The notes under the pieces: model-generated
The model's database searches: none
Seen by the model: the letters and a program-made list of their open reading frames with translations, nothing else
What the model was told of the DNA's origin: nothing
Origin: VBDM01 sp049802235
GTDB lineage: Bacteria > Pseudomonadota > Gammaproteobacteria > Burkholderiales > SG8-39
Direction: 5' to 3'
DNA length: 24,883 nucleotides
NCBI GenBank assembly: GCA_049802235.1
Contig: JBARMB010000089.1
Span: forward strand, 1-24,883
In this document: one piece after another, positions 14,736 to 22,628 of the stretch
Numbering within the stretch: the first letter of the stretch is position 1
Layout: the number at the start of each line of letters is the position of its first letter
Made by a program: the position numbers and the translations under genes

Positions 14736-17699
14736 ATGATGCTCACCAGGAAATCCGCTGGCGCTCCCGCTCATCTTTCTTCCGGCCAAGGCCGCCTTTC
14801 CCGGGGCCTGTCCGGGATGCTGGCGATGACCATCGACCGCCGCACCTTCTTGAAGCGTTCGGGCGTGGCGGCCGGCGCCGGCACGTTCGCGAGTCAGTTG
14901 CCGTTCAACATGATCGGCAAGGCCGAGGCTGCTGACGACAGGGCCGGCAAGATCGAGGTCAAGCGCACGGTGTGCACGCACTGCTCCGTCGGCTGCGCCA
15001 TCGACGCCGTGGTGCAGAACGGCGTCTGGGTCGGCCAGGAACCCGTATTCGATTCGCCGCTCAATCTCGGGGCGCACTGCGCCAAGGGCGCCGCGATTCG
15101 CGAACATGGCATGACCGAGCATTCGCACCGGCTGAAATATCCAATGAAGCTGGTGAACGGCAAGTACCAGAAAATAAGCTGGGATCAGGCGATCAACGAA
15201 ATCGGCGACAAGATGCTCGCCCTGCGCAAGGAATCCGGCCCTGACGCGCTGTATTTCGTGGGCTCCTCCAAACACAGCAACGAACAATCCTACCTGATGT
15301 GCAAATGGGTGCGGCTGTTTGGCACCAACAACACCGACCACCAGGCGCGCATCTGCCACTCGACCACGGTCGCCGGCGTCGCCAACACCTGGGGCTACGG
15401 CGCGATGACGAATTCGTACAACGACATGCACAACAGCAAGGCGGCGCTGTATATCGGCTCGAACGCCGCCGAAGCGCACCCGGTGTCGATGCTGCATTCG
15501 CTGCACGCCAAGGAGACCGGCGCCAAGATCATGGTGGCCGACCCGCGCTTTACGCGCACCGCCGCCAAGGCCGACCAGTACATCCGCATCCGCTCCGGCA
15601 CCGACATCGCGTTCCTGTTCGGTGTGTTGCACCACATATTCAAGAATGGCTGGGAGGACAAGAAGTACATCCACGACCGCGTCTACGGCATGGACAAGGT
15701 CAGGGAAGAAGTGATGAAGCTGTGGACCCCGGCCGAAGTCGAGCGCGTGACCGGCGTACCGGAGGCCGAGGTGTACAAGGTCGCCGAGACCATGGCCAAG
15801 AACCGCCCCAGCACCATCGTCTGGTGCATGGGCCAGACCCAGCACACCATCGGCAATGCCATGGTGCGCGCTTCGTGCATCCTGCAGCTCGCTCTCGGCA
15901 ACGTCGGCGTGTCCGGCGGCGGCGCCAACATCTTTCGCGGCCATGACAACGTGCAGGGCGCGACCGACCTCGGCCCCAATCCCGATTCGCTGCCGGGCTA
16001 CTACGGAATCATTCCCGGCGCGTTTGCGCACTGGGCGAGGGTATGGAACGTCGATCTGGCCTGGCTGAAGAAGCAGTACGCATCGGAGGCGATGATGACC
16101 AAGCCCGGCATCACGGTCTCGCGCTGGATAGACGGGGTGATGGAGAAGAACGAGAACATCGACCAGGATTCGAACATCCGTGGCGTGTTCTTCTGGGGCC
16201 ACGCGCCGAACAGCCAGTCTCGCGGCCTGGAGATGAAGAAGGCGATGGACATGCTCGATCTGCTGGTGGTCGTCGACCCGTATCCGTCGGCCACCGCGGC
16301 GATGGCGGCGATGCCTGCCGAAGGCTACGAGCCGAACAAGAACCGCGCGGTGTACCTGCTGCCGGCAGCGACCCAGTTGGAGACCTACGGCTCGGTGACG
16401 GCCTCCAACCGCTCGCTGCAGTGGCGCGAGAAGGTGATCGAGCCGCTGTTCGAGGCCAAGCCCGACCAGACCATCATGTACCTGTTCGCGAAGAAGCTCG
16501 GCTTCGCCGATGAGCTGGTGGGCAAGAGGGAGGGTAAACAGAACATCAAGGTGAAAAACGACGAGCCGGACATCGAGGACATCACCCGCGAGTTCAATCG
16601 CGGCGCGTGGACTATCGGCTACACCGGCCAGTCGCCGGAGCGGCTGCAGGCGCACATGCGCAATATGCATGTGTTCGACGTGAAGACGCTGCGCGCCAGG
16701 GGCGGCAAGGATGCGAAGACCGGCTACGTGCTCGACGGCGACTACTTCGGGCTGCCGTGGCCGTGCTACGGCAATGCCGCGCTCAAGCATCCCGGCTCTC
16801 CCAATCTCTACGACACATCAAAGCACGTCATGGACGGCGGCGGAAATTTCCGCGCCAACTTCGGTATCGAGAAGGACGGGGTCAACCTGCTCGCCGAGGA
16901 CGGGTCGCACTCCAAGGGCGCCGACATCACCACCGGCTACCCCGAGTTCGACCACGTGCTCTTGAAGAAGCTCGGCTGGTGGGATGAACTCACCGACGAG
17001 GAGAGGAAGGAAGCCGAAGGCAGGAACTGGAAGACCGACCTCTCCGGCGGCATCCAGCGCGTGGTGATGAAAAACCACGGCTGCCATCCGTTCGGCAACG
17101 CCAAGGCGCGCGCCATCGTGTGGAACTTCCCGGACGGCATTCCGAAGCACCGCGAGCCGCTGTACGGCATCCGTTCGGATTTGATCGCGGACTACCCGAC
17201 TCACGACGACAAGAAGGTGTTCTGGCGCCTGCCGACCCTGTACAAATCGGTACAGGAGAAAAACAAGGATATCGGCAAGCAATTCCCGATCATCCTGACC
17301 TCCGGACGTCTCACCGAGTACGAAGGCGGCGGCGAGGAGACGCGCTCCAACCCGTGGCTCGCCGAGCTGCAGCAGGACAACTTCGTCGAGATCAATCCCA
17401 AGGCAGCCAATGACCGCGGCATCCGCGACGGCGAGTACGTGTGGGTGAAGACGCCGACCGGCGCGAGTCTCAAGGTCAAGGCACTGGTGACCGAGCGTGT
17501 CGGGCCCGACACGGCCTTCATCCCGTTCCACTTCTCCGGCTGGTGGCAGGGCAAGGACATGCTGCCCTACTACCCGGATGGCGCGGCGCCGATCGTGCGT
17601 GGCGAGGCGGTCAACACCGCCACGACTTACGGCTACGACTCGGTGACGATGATGCAGGAAACAAAGACCACCGTCTGCCAGATCGAACGGGCGGCATAA
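14736..17699 (+). CDS. Formate dehydrogenase, molybdenum catalytic subunit (cysteine type), Tat-exported
   Basis: This enzyme oxidises formate to CO2 at a bis-MGD molybdenum site. The 987-residue protein has a long Tat leader (residues 1-66) with Arg35-Arg36 in DRRTFLKRSG. The proximal 4Fe-4S site is Cys80/83/87/115 (CTHCSVGC). Cys207 in ARICHSTTVAGVANTWGYGA aligns with the selenocysteine of E. coli FdnG and is followed by the catalytic His208. GSNAAEAHP, WCMGQTQHTIGN and the C-terminal MGD-binding segment ILTSGRLTEYEGGGEETRSNP are present. The Tat leader implies an active site outside the cytoplasmic membrane. The ATG at 14736 has a GAGGAGG site 9 bases upstream; Met31 is a weaker alternative. 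Fe-S and cytochrome b subunits follow in the same operon. Confidence 0.95.
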   Translation: MMLTRKSAGAPAHLSSGQGRLSRGLSGMLAMTIDRRTFLKRSGVAAGAGTFASQLPFNMIGKAEAADDRAGKIEVKRTVCTHCSVGCAIDAVVQNGVWVGQEPVFDSPLNLGAHCAKGAAIREHGMTEHSHRLKYPMKLVNGKYQKISWDQAINEIGDKMLALRKESGPDALYFVGSSKHSNEQSYLMCKWVRLFGTNNTDHQARICHSTTVAGVANTWGYGAMTNSYNDMHNSKAALYIGSNAAEAHPVSMLHSLHAKETGAKIMVADPRFTRTAAKADQYIRIRSGTDIAFLFGVLHHIFKNGWEDKKYIHDRVYGMDKVREEVMKLWTPAEVERVTGVPEAEVYKVAETMAKNRPSTIVWCMGQTQHTIGNAMVRASCILQLALGNVGVSGGGANIFRGHDNVQGATDLGPNPDSLPGYYGIIPGAFAHWARVWNVDLAWLKKQYASEAMMTKPGITVSRWIDGVMEKNENIDQDSNIRGVFFWGHAPNSQSRGLEMKKAMDMLDLLVVVDPYPSATAAMAAMPAEGYEPNKNRAVYLLPAATQLETYGSVTASNRSLQWREKVIEPLFEAKPDQTIMYLFAKKLGFADELVGKREGKQNIKVKNDEPDIEDITREFNRGAWTIGYTGQSPERLQAHMRNMHVFDVKTLRARGGKDAKTGYVLDGDYFGLPWPCYGNAALKHPGSPNLYDTSKHVMDGGGNFRANFGIEKDGVNLLAEDGSHSKGADITTGYPEFDHVLLKKLGWWDELTDEERKEAEGRNWKTDLSGGIQRVVMKNHGCHPFGNAKARAIVWNFPDGIPKHREPLYGIRSDLIADYPTHDDKKVFWRLPTLYKSVQEKNKDIGKQFPIILTSGRLTEYEGGGEETRSNPWLAELQQDNFVEINPKAANDRGIRDGEYVWVKTPTGASLKVKALVTERVGPDTAFIPFHFSGWWQGKDMLPYYPDGAAPIVRGEAVNTATTYGYDSVTMMQETKTTVCQIERAA

Positions 17700-17722
17700 G
17701 AACGCGAGGATAGGAGAGAGCC

Positions 17723-18346
17723 ATGGCGAGAATGAAATTCCTGTGCGATGCCGAGCGCTGCATCGAGTGCAACGGCTGCGTCACCGCCTGCAAGAGCGCG
17801 AACGAGGTGCCGTGGGGCGTCAACCGTCGCCGCGTGGTGACGATCAACGACGGCGTGGTCGGCGCCGAGAAGTCGATCTCGGTGGCCTGCATGCACTGCT
17901 CCGACGCCCCCTGCATGGCGGTCTGCCCGGTGGACTGCTTCTACCGCACGGAGGAAGGCGTGGTGCTGCACGACAAGGACCTGTGTATCGGCTGCGGCTA
18001 CTGCTTCTACGCTTGTCCGTTCGGCGCGCCGCAATTCCCGCAGGCGGGCGCGTTCGGCCTGCGCGGCAAGATGGACAAGTGCACCTTCTGCGCCGGCGGC
18101 CCGGAGAAAGATCTTTCGGCCGAAGAGTTCAAGAAATACGGCTCCAACCGTCTTGCCGAAGGGAAACTGCCGGCCTGCGCCGAGATGTGTTCCACCAAGG
18201 CGCTGCTCGGCGGAGACGGCGACGTCATCGCCGACATCTACCGCCAGCGCGTGCTGAAGCGCGGCAAGGGTTCGGAGGTCTGGGGCTGGGGAACGGCGTA
18301 CGGCAAGCCCGACCAACCGAAGGCGGCGGCGGGGGCCAAGTCATGA
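17723..18346 (+). CDS. Formate dehydrogenase iron-sulfur (beta) subunit
   Basis: This 207-residue electron-transfer subunit carries four 4Fe-4S cluster motifs: Cys13/16/19/23, Cys56/59/64/68, Cys88/91/94/98, and a last set from Cys120/123 with Cys152/156. It relays electrons from the catalytic subunit to the cytochrome b subunit. Unlike E. coli FdnH it is short and has no C-terminal membrane helix. It must therefore be held by its partners or by the small lipoprotein that follows. It has no signal of its own, as expected for co-export with the Tat-bearing catalytic subunit. The ATG follows a GGAGAGAG site. Its stop overlaps the next start. Confidence 0.94.
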   Translation: MARMKFLCDAERCIECNGCVTACKSANEVPWGVNRRRVVTINDGVVGAEKSISVACMHCSDAPCMAVCPVDCFYRTEEGVVLHDKDLCIGCGYCFYACPFGAPQFPQAGAFGLRGKMDKCTFCAGGPEKDLSAEEFKKYGSNRLAEGKLPACAEMCSTKALLGGDGDVIADIYRQRVLKRGKGSEVWGWGTAYGKPDQPKAAAGAKS

Positions 18347-18603
18347 TGAATGCGCGCAAGTTGATTCTCGCGGGGGCCGCTCTCGCCGTGGCTCTGTCCC
18401 TTGGTGCCTGCGGCGAGCGCGAGCAGGTCGTCGTCTACAAGCAGGGCAAGTACCAGGGCAAACCCGATACCAAGCCCTGGGAAAATGACCCTGGCGCGGG
18501 CCTTTACACCACTTCCAAGTGGACTAAGGGCGACAAGACAGGCTGGGAGACTGCGCTCAAGACGCGCAATCTCAACCAGAACGAATACACCCGTGCAGAA
18601 TAG
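18343..18603 (+). CDS. Small lipoprotein of the formate dehydrogenase operon
   Basis: This 86-residue protein overlaps the beta subunit stop by 4 bases. It has a signal of type II: Arg5-Lys6, a hydrophobic stretch, and the lipobox LGAC with Cys23. Residue +2 is Gly, so sorting to the outer membrane is expected by the usual rule. The mature part is small and charged, with repeated Lys, Gly and Trp (KPWENDPG, TSKWTKGDKTGW). I do not know its function. Position between the beta and gamma subunits and tight coupling suggest a subunit or anchor of the exported enzyme. Confidence 0.8.
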   Translation: MMNARKLILAGAALAVALSLGACGEREQVVVYKQGKYQGKPDTKPWENDPGAGLYTTSKWTKGDKTGWETALKTRNLNQNEYTRAE

Positions 18604-18616
18604 GAAGGAGCCGCTC

Positions 18617-19660
18617 ATGAGACCCATCGCGGTTTTGGGGCCGCTGTTTACGCATCTTCTGCTCGCGCTCGTGTTGTTTCTGCCGACGTTCGGCGGCGGC
18701 GCGCTCGCGCAACAAGAAAAGGAAACCCAGGCGCAGCGCCAGCAGGCGCAGCCGTACAACAACGCACCGGTGTGGCGCGAGGTACGCTCCGGCAAGGAGG
18801 AGTACACCTCGGTCAAGGGCCGCGAGACCGGCATTCTGGTCCAGACTTTCGGCGAGACCTGGCGGCAGCTAAAGAATGGATGGATCACGCCAATCGCCGG
18901 CTGGTTGGTCTTTGCGTTTGCTTGCGGCATCGCGCTTATCCATCGGTGGCGTGGCCCGATCAAGGTTCACGAAAAACCCACCGGACGGCTGATCCAGCGC
19001 TTCACGCCGCTCGATCGCCTGGCGCACTGGACCGTGGCGATCTCTTTCTGCATTCTGGGCGTGAGCGGTCTCATCATGATGGTCGGGAAGTACGTGCTGC
19101 TGCCGGTGATCGGCTACACGCTATTCGCGTGGCTGACGCAATTGTCCAAGCACCTGCACGACTTCGTCGGACCGGTGTTCATCGCCGGCATCGTGTTGCT
19201 CATCGTGCTCTTCGCGAGGCACGCCCTGCCGCGCGCGGGTGACGTCACTTGGCTGATGAAGGCCGGCGGGGCGCTGACCGGCGAGCGCGTGCCTTGCGGA
19301 ATGTTGAACGCCGGCCAAAAAATGTGGTTCTGGGGCGGCGTGGTCGTGTTATCGGTCATCGCTGCCACGAGCGGTCTGGTGATGGACTTCCCGAATTTCG
19401 ATCAGGTCCGGGCCACCATGATTCTCGCGAATATCGTCCATACCTCGGTGACGGGCATCCTGATGGCGCTATCGCTGTTTCACATTTACATGGGCTCGAA
19501 GATCGGTGTCGAAGGCGCCTATGAGGGGATGCGCTACGGCTATGTCGACGAGGCCTGGGCCAAGGAGCATCACGAGTACTGGTACCACGATGTCAAGACC
19601 GGCAAGATCAAGACCGGAACGGCTTTGGGCGCACCGGTCGCGCCGCAGGTCCAGCACTGA
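18617..19660 (+). CDS. Formate dehydrogenase cytochrome b (gamma) subunit
   Basis: This 347-residue membrane protein anchors the complex and passes electrons to the quinone pool. A cleavable-looking N-terminal signal (residues 1-32, ending GALAQ) is followed by a polar region of about 55 residues and then the cytochrome domain. Helices lie at about 89-109, 135-158, 184-201, 238-256 and 266-292. His137, His179 or His181, His275 and His289 are candidate heme b ligands. The motif RFTPLDRLAHWTVAISF is typical of the FdnI/FdoI family. The extra N-terminal exported region is absent from E. coli FdnI and is typical of longer family members. The ATG follows a GGAAGGAG site. Confidence 0.93.
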   Translation: MRPIAVLGPLFTHLLLALVLFLPTFGGGALAQQEKETQAQRQQAQPYNNAPVWREVRSGKEEYTSVKGRETGILVQTFGETWRQLKNGWITPIAGWLVFAFACGIALIHRWRGPIKVHEKPTGRLIQRFTPLDRLAHWTVAISFCILGVSGLIMMVGKYVLLPVIGYTLFAWLTQLSKHLHDFVGPVFIAGIVLLIVLFARHALPRAGDVTWLMKAGGALTGERVPCGMLNAGQKMWFWGGVVVLSVIAATSGLVMDFPNFDQVRATMILANIVHTSVTGILMALSLFHIYMGSKIGVEGAYEGMRYGYVDEAWAKEHHEYWYHDVKTGKIKTGTALGAPVAPQVQH

Positions 19661-19677
19661 AGAGAGGAGCGACGATC

Positions 19678-19932
19678 ATGAGAATGCGTATTCTGCTGGC
19701 GAGTTGCGTGCTTGCCGGCGCGGCGAACGCGGTCTGGGCAAAACTGCCGCCATCCCCGCCGGTCGATCCGGCACAGGCGGCAGCCGCCAAGCAGAAAGCC
19801 GACGATGCGGCAAAGAAGGAAACTGAGTTGCTGTCGAAAGCCCAGGACAGGGCGGTGGCGAACTACCATAAGAAGAACACGGGCGTCAAAGCCGCACCTG
19901 CGGCGACCAAGACTGCGACAAAGAAGAAGTGA
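19678..19932 (+). CDS. Small exported Lys/Ala-rich protein at the end of the formate dehydrogenase operon
   Basis: This 84-residue protein starts 17 bases after the gamma subunit with a GAGAGGAG ribosome site. It has a Sec signal peptide (about residues 1-21, cleavage near VWA-KL). The mature part is low in complexity: PPSPPVDPAQAAAAKQKADDAAKKE, in pieces, suggests a short helix. A strongly basic tail (ATKTATKKK) closes it. No cysteine or cofactor motif remains after cleavage. It looks like a periplasmic accessory or linker peptide, but I do not recognise a characterised family. Confidence 0.65.
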   Translation: MRMRILLASCVLAGAANAVWAKLPPSPPVDPAQAAAAKQKADDAAKKETELLSKAQDRAVANYHKKNTGVKAAPAATKTATKKK

Positions 19933-20045
19933 GCGTCAGGCTCGCGGGGGAGAACCGGACAAGATCGATGTTCGCCGCTGCCGCAGCAGTGTTGCTCTTC
20001 GCGGGGTGCCCGGGCATGGCCTGCGGATTGATCCAGCGTACCTGA
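19929..20045 (+). CDS. Candidate 38-residue lipoprotein-like peptide, coupled to the preceding gene
   Basis: A GTG overlaps the stop of the preceding gene as GTGA, the same coupling seen at 11159 and 13828. The frame stays open for 38 codons and ends just before the operon terminator. It encodes a basic start (VRLAGENRTR), a hydrophobic core (MFAAAAAVLLFAGC) with a lipobox-like end, and a short tail. An internal ATG at 19968 would give a 25-residue form. Without homologues a chance frame cannot be excluded. Confidence 0.35.
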   Translation: MSVRLAGENRTRSMFAAAAAVLLFAGCPGMACGLIQRT

Positions 20046-20061
20046 TCCGATCCCGGACACA

Positions 20062-20093
20062 AAAAACGGGGCGCTTCGGCGCCCTTTTTGTTT
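20062..20093 (+). terminator. Rho-independent terminator of the formate dehydrogenase operon
   Basis: GGGCGC (20069-20074) and GCGCCC (20079-20084) form a stem closed by the stable TTCG tetraloop. A run of T follows at 20085-20089, and an A-rich stretch precedes the stem, so it could also work from the other strand. Confidence 0.9.
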
Positions 20094-20197
20094 GATGGCT
20101 CGTCGCCCCCGGCGACGAGGTGGAGCCGGGCATTTGCTAGAATGCCGCGATCGAGTTTCGCATGCCGTGCGGATGCAACCAGGAAAAACCGTGAACG

Positions 20198-20962
20198 ATG
20201 ACAAAGGCGTCTAACGAAGGCGGCACGATCACAAGCAAGCTTCTCTCCGCCCTGCGCGGCGGCCAGTTCGTGCTGTACGGCCAGACCATCGCGGCAGTGC
20301 GTCCGGAGCGTGGCGAGCGCCCGTACCGCGAAATCCTGATCCGGTTCCGCGAGGAGGAGCAGAAAATGCTTCCGCCCGGTGATTTCTTCCCGATCCTGGA
20401 GGAGCAGGGACTGATCGGACTGCTCGATCGTTGGGTGGTGAGCGAGGTGCTCAAGCTCAGCGCGGCCTCGGACCGCGGCCGGTACCGCAACAGCGTCAAT
20501 CTCTCGTCGGATTCAATCGTCGATCCCGAATTCGCGCATTTCGTGAGCAGGATGATGAAGCAGCATACTGCAGGGCAGGATGTTCTGAGCTTCGAAGTGA
20601 CCCAGAGCGATGCCAGCGCCAATCTTCGCCATCTGCGGCAGATGATTACGGCGCTGAAACCCGCCGGTTGCAGCTTCGCCCTCAGCGGTTACACCGGAAC
20701 CACCGCGGACGTCGATCTGCTCGGCGAGCTGTCGGTCGGTTTCCTGAAGATCGACGGCGGCCTGGTCCGCAAGCTGACGGTGAGCAAGGATGTTCTGGCG
20801 CTGGTGAAATCCATCATCGACCGCTGCCGCAAGATGGGAGTGCGGACCGTGGCCGAGCTCGTGGAAGACCCGCATACGCTGGCTGAGTTGAAGAAGCTCG
20901 GCGCGGACTACGCACAGGGCTACGGGATCGCGAAGCCCGCGCCTGTCATCGGCGAGGTCTAG
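20198..20962 (+). CDS. EAL-domain protein with lost catalytic Asp pair (degenerate c-di-GMP phosphodiesterase)
   Basis: This 254-residue cytoplasmic protein is one EAL domain. Several active-site residues remain: Glu45 (EIL in place of EAL), Asn101 (SVNLSS), Glu133 (FEVTQ), Lys184 (FLKID), Glu220 (AELVE) and Gln240 (AQGYG). The DDFGTG loop that provides two metal-binding aspartates is changed to SGYTGT (Ser163, Gly164). Hydrolysis of c-di-GMP by the usual two-metal mechanism is therefore unlikely; a binding or protein-interaction role fits better. No sensor domain is attached. It stands alone between the formate dehydrogenase terminator and the convergent chromate transporter. The start ATG has no strong ribosome site. 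Confidence 0.88.
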   Translation: MTKASNEGGTITSKLLSALRGGQFVLYGQTIAAVRPERGERPYREILIRFREEEQKMLPPGDFFPILEEQGLIGLLDRWVVSEVLKLSAASDRGRYRNSVNLSSDSIVDPEFAHFVSRMMKQHTAGQDVLSFEVTQSDASANLRHLRQMITALKPAGCSFALSGYTGTTADVDLLGELSVGFLKIDGGLVRKLTVSKDVLALVKSIIDRCRKMGVRTVAELVEDPHTLAELKKLGADYAQGYGIAKPAPVIGEV

Positions 20963-21024
20963 CAAACGCCGGGCAGCCTGTCCGGAGCCGATGCCGCCGA
21001 TCTTTTTTTCTGGAAGAGGGCCGT

Positions 21025-22368
21025 TCAGCCTGCGACGAGGTGATGCGCAAGCCCTGCCGCGCCGCAGGCCAGGATCACCGGGATCATGCCGGACTTGTAG
21101 CGCCACAGCGCGACGAGCGCCGCCATGCCGACGAGCGCGGAAAACCATTCGAACCGGCCCGAGAATCCTTCCGGCCAGAGCACGTGCCAGGCGAAGAACA
21201 GCGCGAGATTGAGGATCACCCCGACAACGGCGGCCGTGATGCCGGTAAGCGGAGCGGTGAACTTCAGGTTACCGTGCGTCGACTCCACCAGCGGTCCGCC
21301 GAGAAGAATGAACAGGAACGACGGCAGGAAAGTGAAGAACGTCGCGACGGCGGCGCCGGCACAACCCGCGAGCGCGAGCGCCCCCGCGCCGAGCGCCGCC
21401 TTGGTCCAGGCGCCGACGAAGCCGACGAAGGCGACCACCATGATGAGCGGTCCCGGAGTGGTTTCTCCGAGCGCCAGCCCGTCTATCATCTGTGCCGGTG
21501 TCAGCCATTGATAGTGCTCGACCGCACCCTGGTACACGTACGGCAGCACCGCATAGGCGCCACCGAAGGTGAGCAGCGCGGCCTTGGTGAAAAACCATCC
21601 CATCTGCGCCAGGGCATGCTCCCAGCCGAACCGGGCGACGAGCGCGCCCAGCGCGCAACCCCAGACCGCAATGAACGCCGCCAGGACCAGGATGAAGCGC
21701 CGCCAGCGGAACAATGCGTGCTCGGGCGTCGGCGTGTCATCGTCGATCAGCGCTGCGCCGTAATGCTTCTGCGCGCTGCCGTGTCCGCCTCCGGTGATGA
21801 ACTTGTCCGGAGCGATGCGGCCGCCCAGATAGCCGATGATGCCGGCGCCGATGACGATATACGGAAACGGCATGTGGAAAGCGAAGATCGCCACGAACGC
21901 AGCCAGGCTGATGGTCCATAGCGCGGCGTTCCTGAGCGCGCGCGAACCGATGCGCCAGGCTGCGAACAGCACGATCGCAGTCACTGCCGGCTTGATGCCG
22001 TAGAACAGGCCGGCGATCGCGGGCACGTTGCCGTAGAGGAGGTAGATCCAGGTCAGCGCGATGAGGATGGCGAGCGACGGCAGCACGAACAGGCCTCCGG
22101 CGATGACCCCGCCCCAGGTGCGATGCATCATCCAGCCGATGTAGGTGGCGAGCTGCGTCGCCTCCGGCCCGGGCAGCACCATGCAGTAGTTGAGGGCGTG
22201 CAGGAAGCGCCGCTCCGAGATCCAGCGTTTCCGCTCGACCAGGTCCTGGTGCATCATCGCGATCTGCCCGGTCGGCCCGCCGAAGCTGATGAAGCCGAGT
22301 TTCAGCCAATACCGGAAGGCCTCGCCGGCGCTGACCGGCTGAGGCGGCTGTTGCAGGTTTGCGTTCAT
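21025..22368 (-). CDS. chrA: Chromate transporter, CHR family (ChrA-like)
   Basis: This 447-residue polytopic membrane protein belongs to the CHR superfamily, which expels chromate in known members. It is the long form with two homologous halves. The first has LGFISFGGPTGQIAMMH (residues 24-40) and MVLPGPEATQLATYIGWM. The second has LTFGGAYAVLPYVYQ and ALGETTPGPLIMVVAFVGFVG. About ten hydrophobic segments are visible. Chromate and sulfate resemble molybdate, so its place beside modABC is notable, but no direct link is shown. No chrB regulator is near. The start overlaps the end of a 41-codon open frame as ATGA. Confidence 0.92.
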   Translation of the reverse strand: MNANLQQPPQPVSAGEAFRYWLKLGFISFGGPTGQIAMMHQDLVERKRWISERRFLHALNYCMVLPGPEATQLATYIGWMMHRTWGGVIAGGLFVLPSLAILIALTWIYLLYGNVPAIAGLFYGIKPAVTAIVLFAAWRIGSRALRNAALWTISLAAFVAIFAFHMPFPYIVIGAGIIGYLGGRIAPDKFITGGGHGSAQKHYGAALIDDDTPTPEHALFRWRRFILVLAAFIAVWGCALGALVARFGWEHALAQMGWFFTKAALLTFGGAYAVLPYVYQGAVEHYQWLTPAQMIDGLALGETTPGPLIMVVAFVGFVGAWTKAALGAGALALAGCAGAAVATFFTFLPSFLFILLGGPLVESTHGNLKFTAPLTGITAAVVGVILNLALFFAWHVLWPEGFSGRFEWFSALVGMAALVALWRYKSGMIPVILACGAAGLAHHLVAG

Positions 22369-22490
22369 TTTTTCCGCAGCCGCTCCGCGTCAAGTGTGAC
22401 GGTGCGGCGCACGTCGACCGGCAACGGCGAGGGCGAGCGGAGCGGGGAAGAAGGCGTTGTGACGGAAAACGCGAAAACGACGGTGTCCAT
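22365..22490 (-). CDS. Candidate 41-residue upstream open frame before chrA
   Basis: On the minus strand an ATG at 22490 opens a frame of 41 codons whose TGA overlaps the chrA ATG. The product begins MDTVVFAFSV, has a Pro/Ser-rich middle and a charged end (RTVTLDAERLRKK). The overlap would couple translation, but no ribosome site is obvious and I recognise no family. It could equally be the remnant of an older upstream gene. Confidence 0.2.
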   Translation of the reverse strand: MDTVVFAFSVTTPSSPLRSPSPLPVDVRRTVTLDAERLRKK

Positions 22491-22541
22491 GAGCGGTCCT
22501 CGCTATAACGTTGGTTCGCAGCACCTGGACGGGACACCGTC
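22479..22541. repeat. 10-bp perfect inverted repeat between chrA and modE
   Basis: GACGGTGTCC (22479-22488) and GGACACCGTC (22532-22541) are exact reverse complements separated by 43 bases. The space between contains CGCTATAACG, itself like two overlapping ModE half-sites. Read leftward it could fold in the chrA leader; as DNA it could be an operator pair. Confidence 0.45.
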
Positions 22542-22628
22542 TGACGGGGAGTCTGCAGCCCCCGATCAATCGACTATACTGCTCCGGCACCGTCCTTGGC
22601 AAGCGTCGTCGAAACCGAAGATTCCCCG

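Noticed and set aside
15355..15360. Selenocysteine codon in the formate dehydrogenase catalytic subunit
   Set aside because: The codon at the Sec position is TGC (Cys207), and no in-frame TGA occurs in the gene, so no SECIS element is needed.
14697..16790. 697-codon minus-strand open frame opposite the formate dehydrogenase catalytic gene
   Set aside because: It is antisense to a gene with full catalytic motifs and has the biased composition of a shadow frame.
20969..21009. Terminator between the EAL gene and chrA
   Set aside because: There is a T7 run at 21003-21009, but the only stem (20969-20985) is imperfect and lies 17 bases away, too far for a standard terminator.
22499..22515. Second ModE operator before modE or chrA
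   Set aside because: CGCTATAACG looks like two half-sites, but they overlap instead of being separated by six bases, and no partner half lies at the right distance. It is only mentioned with the inverted repeat.
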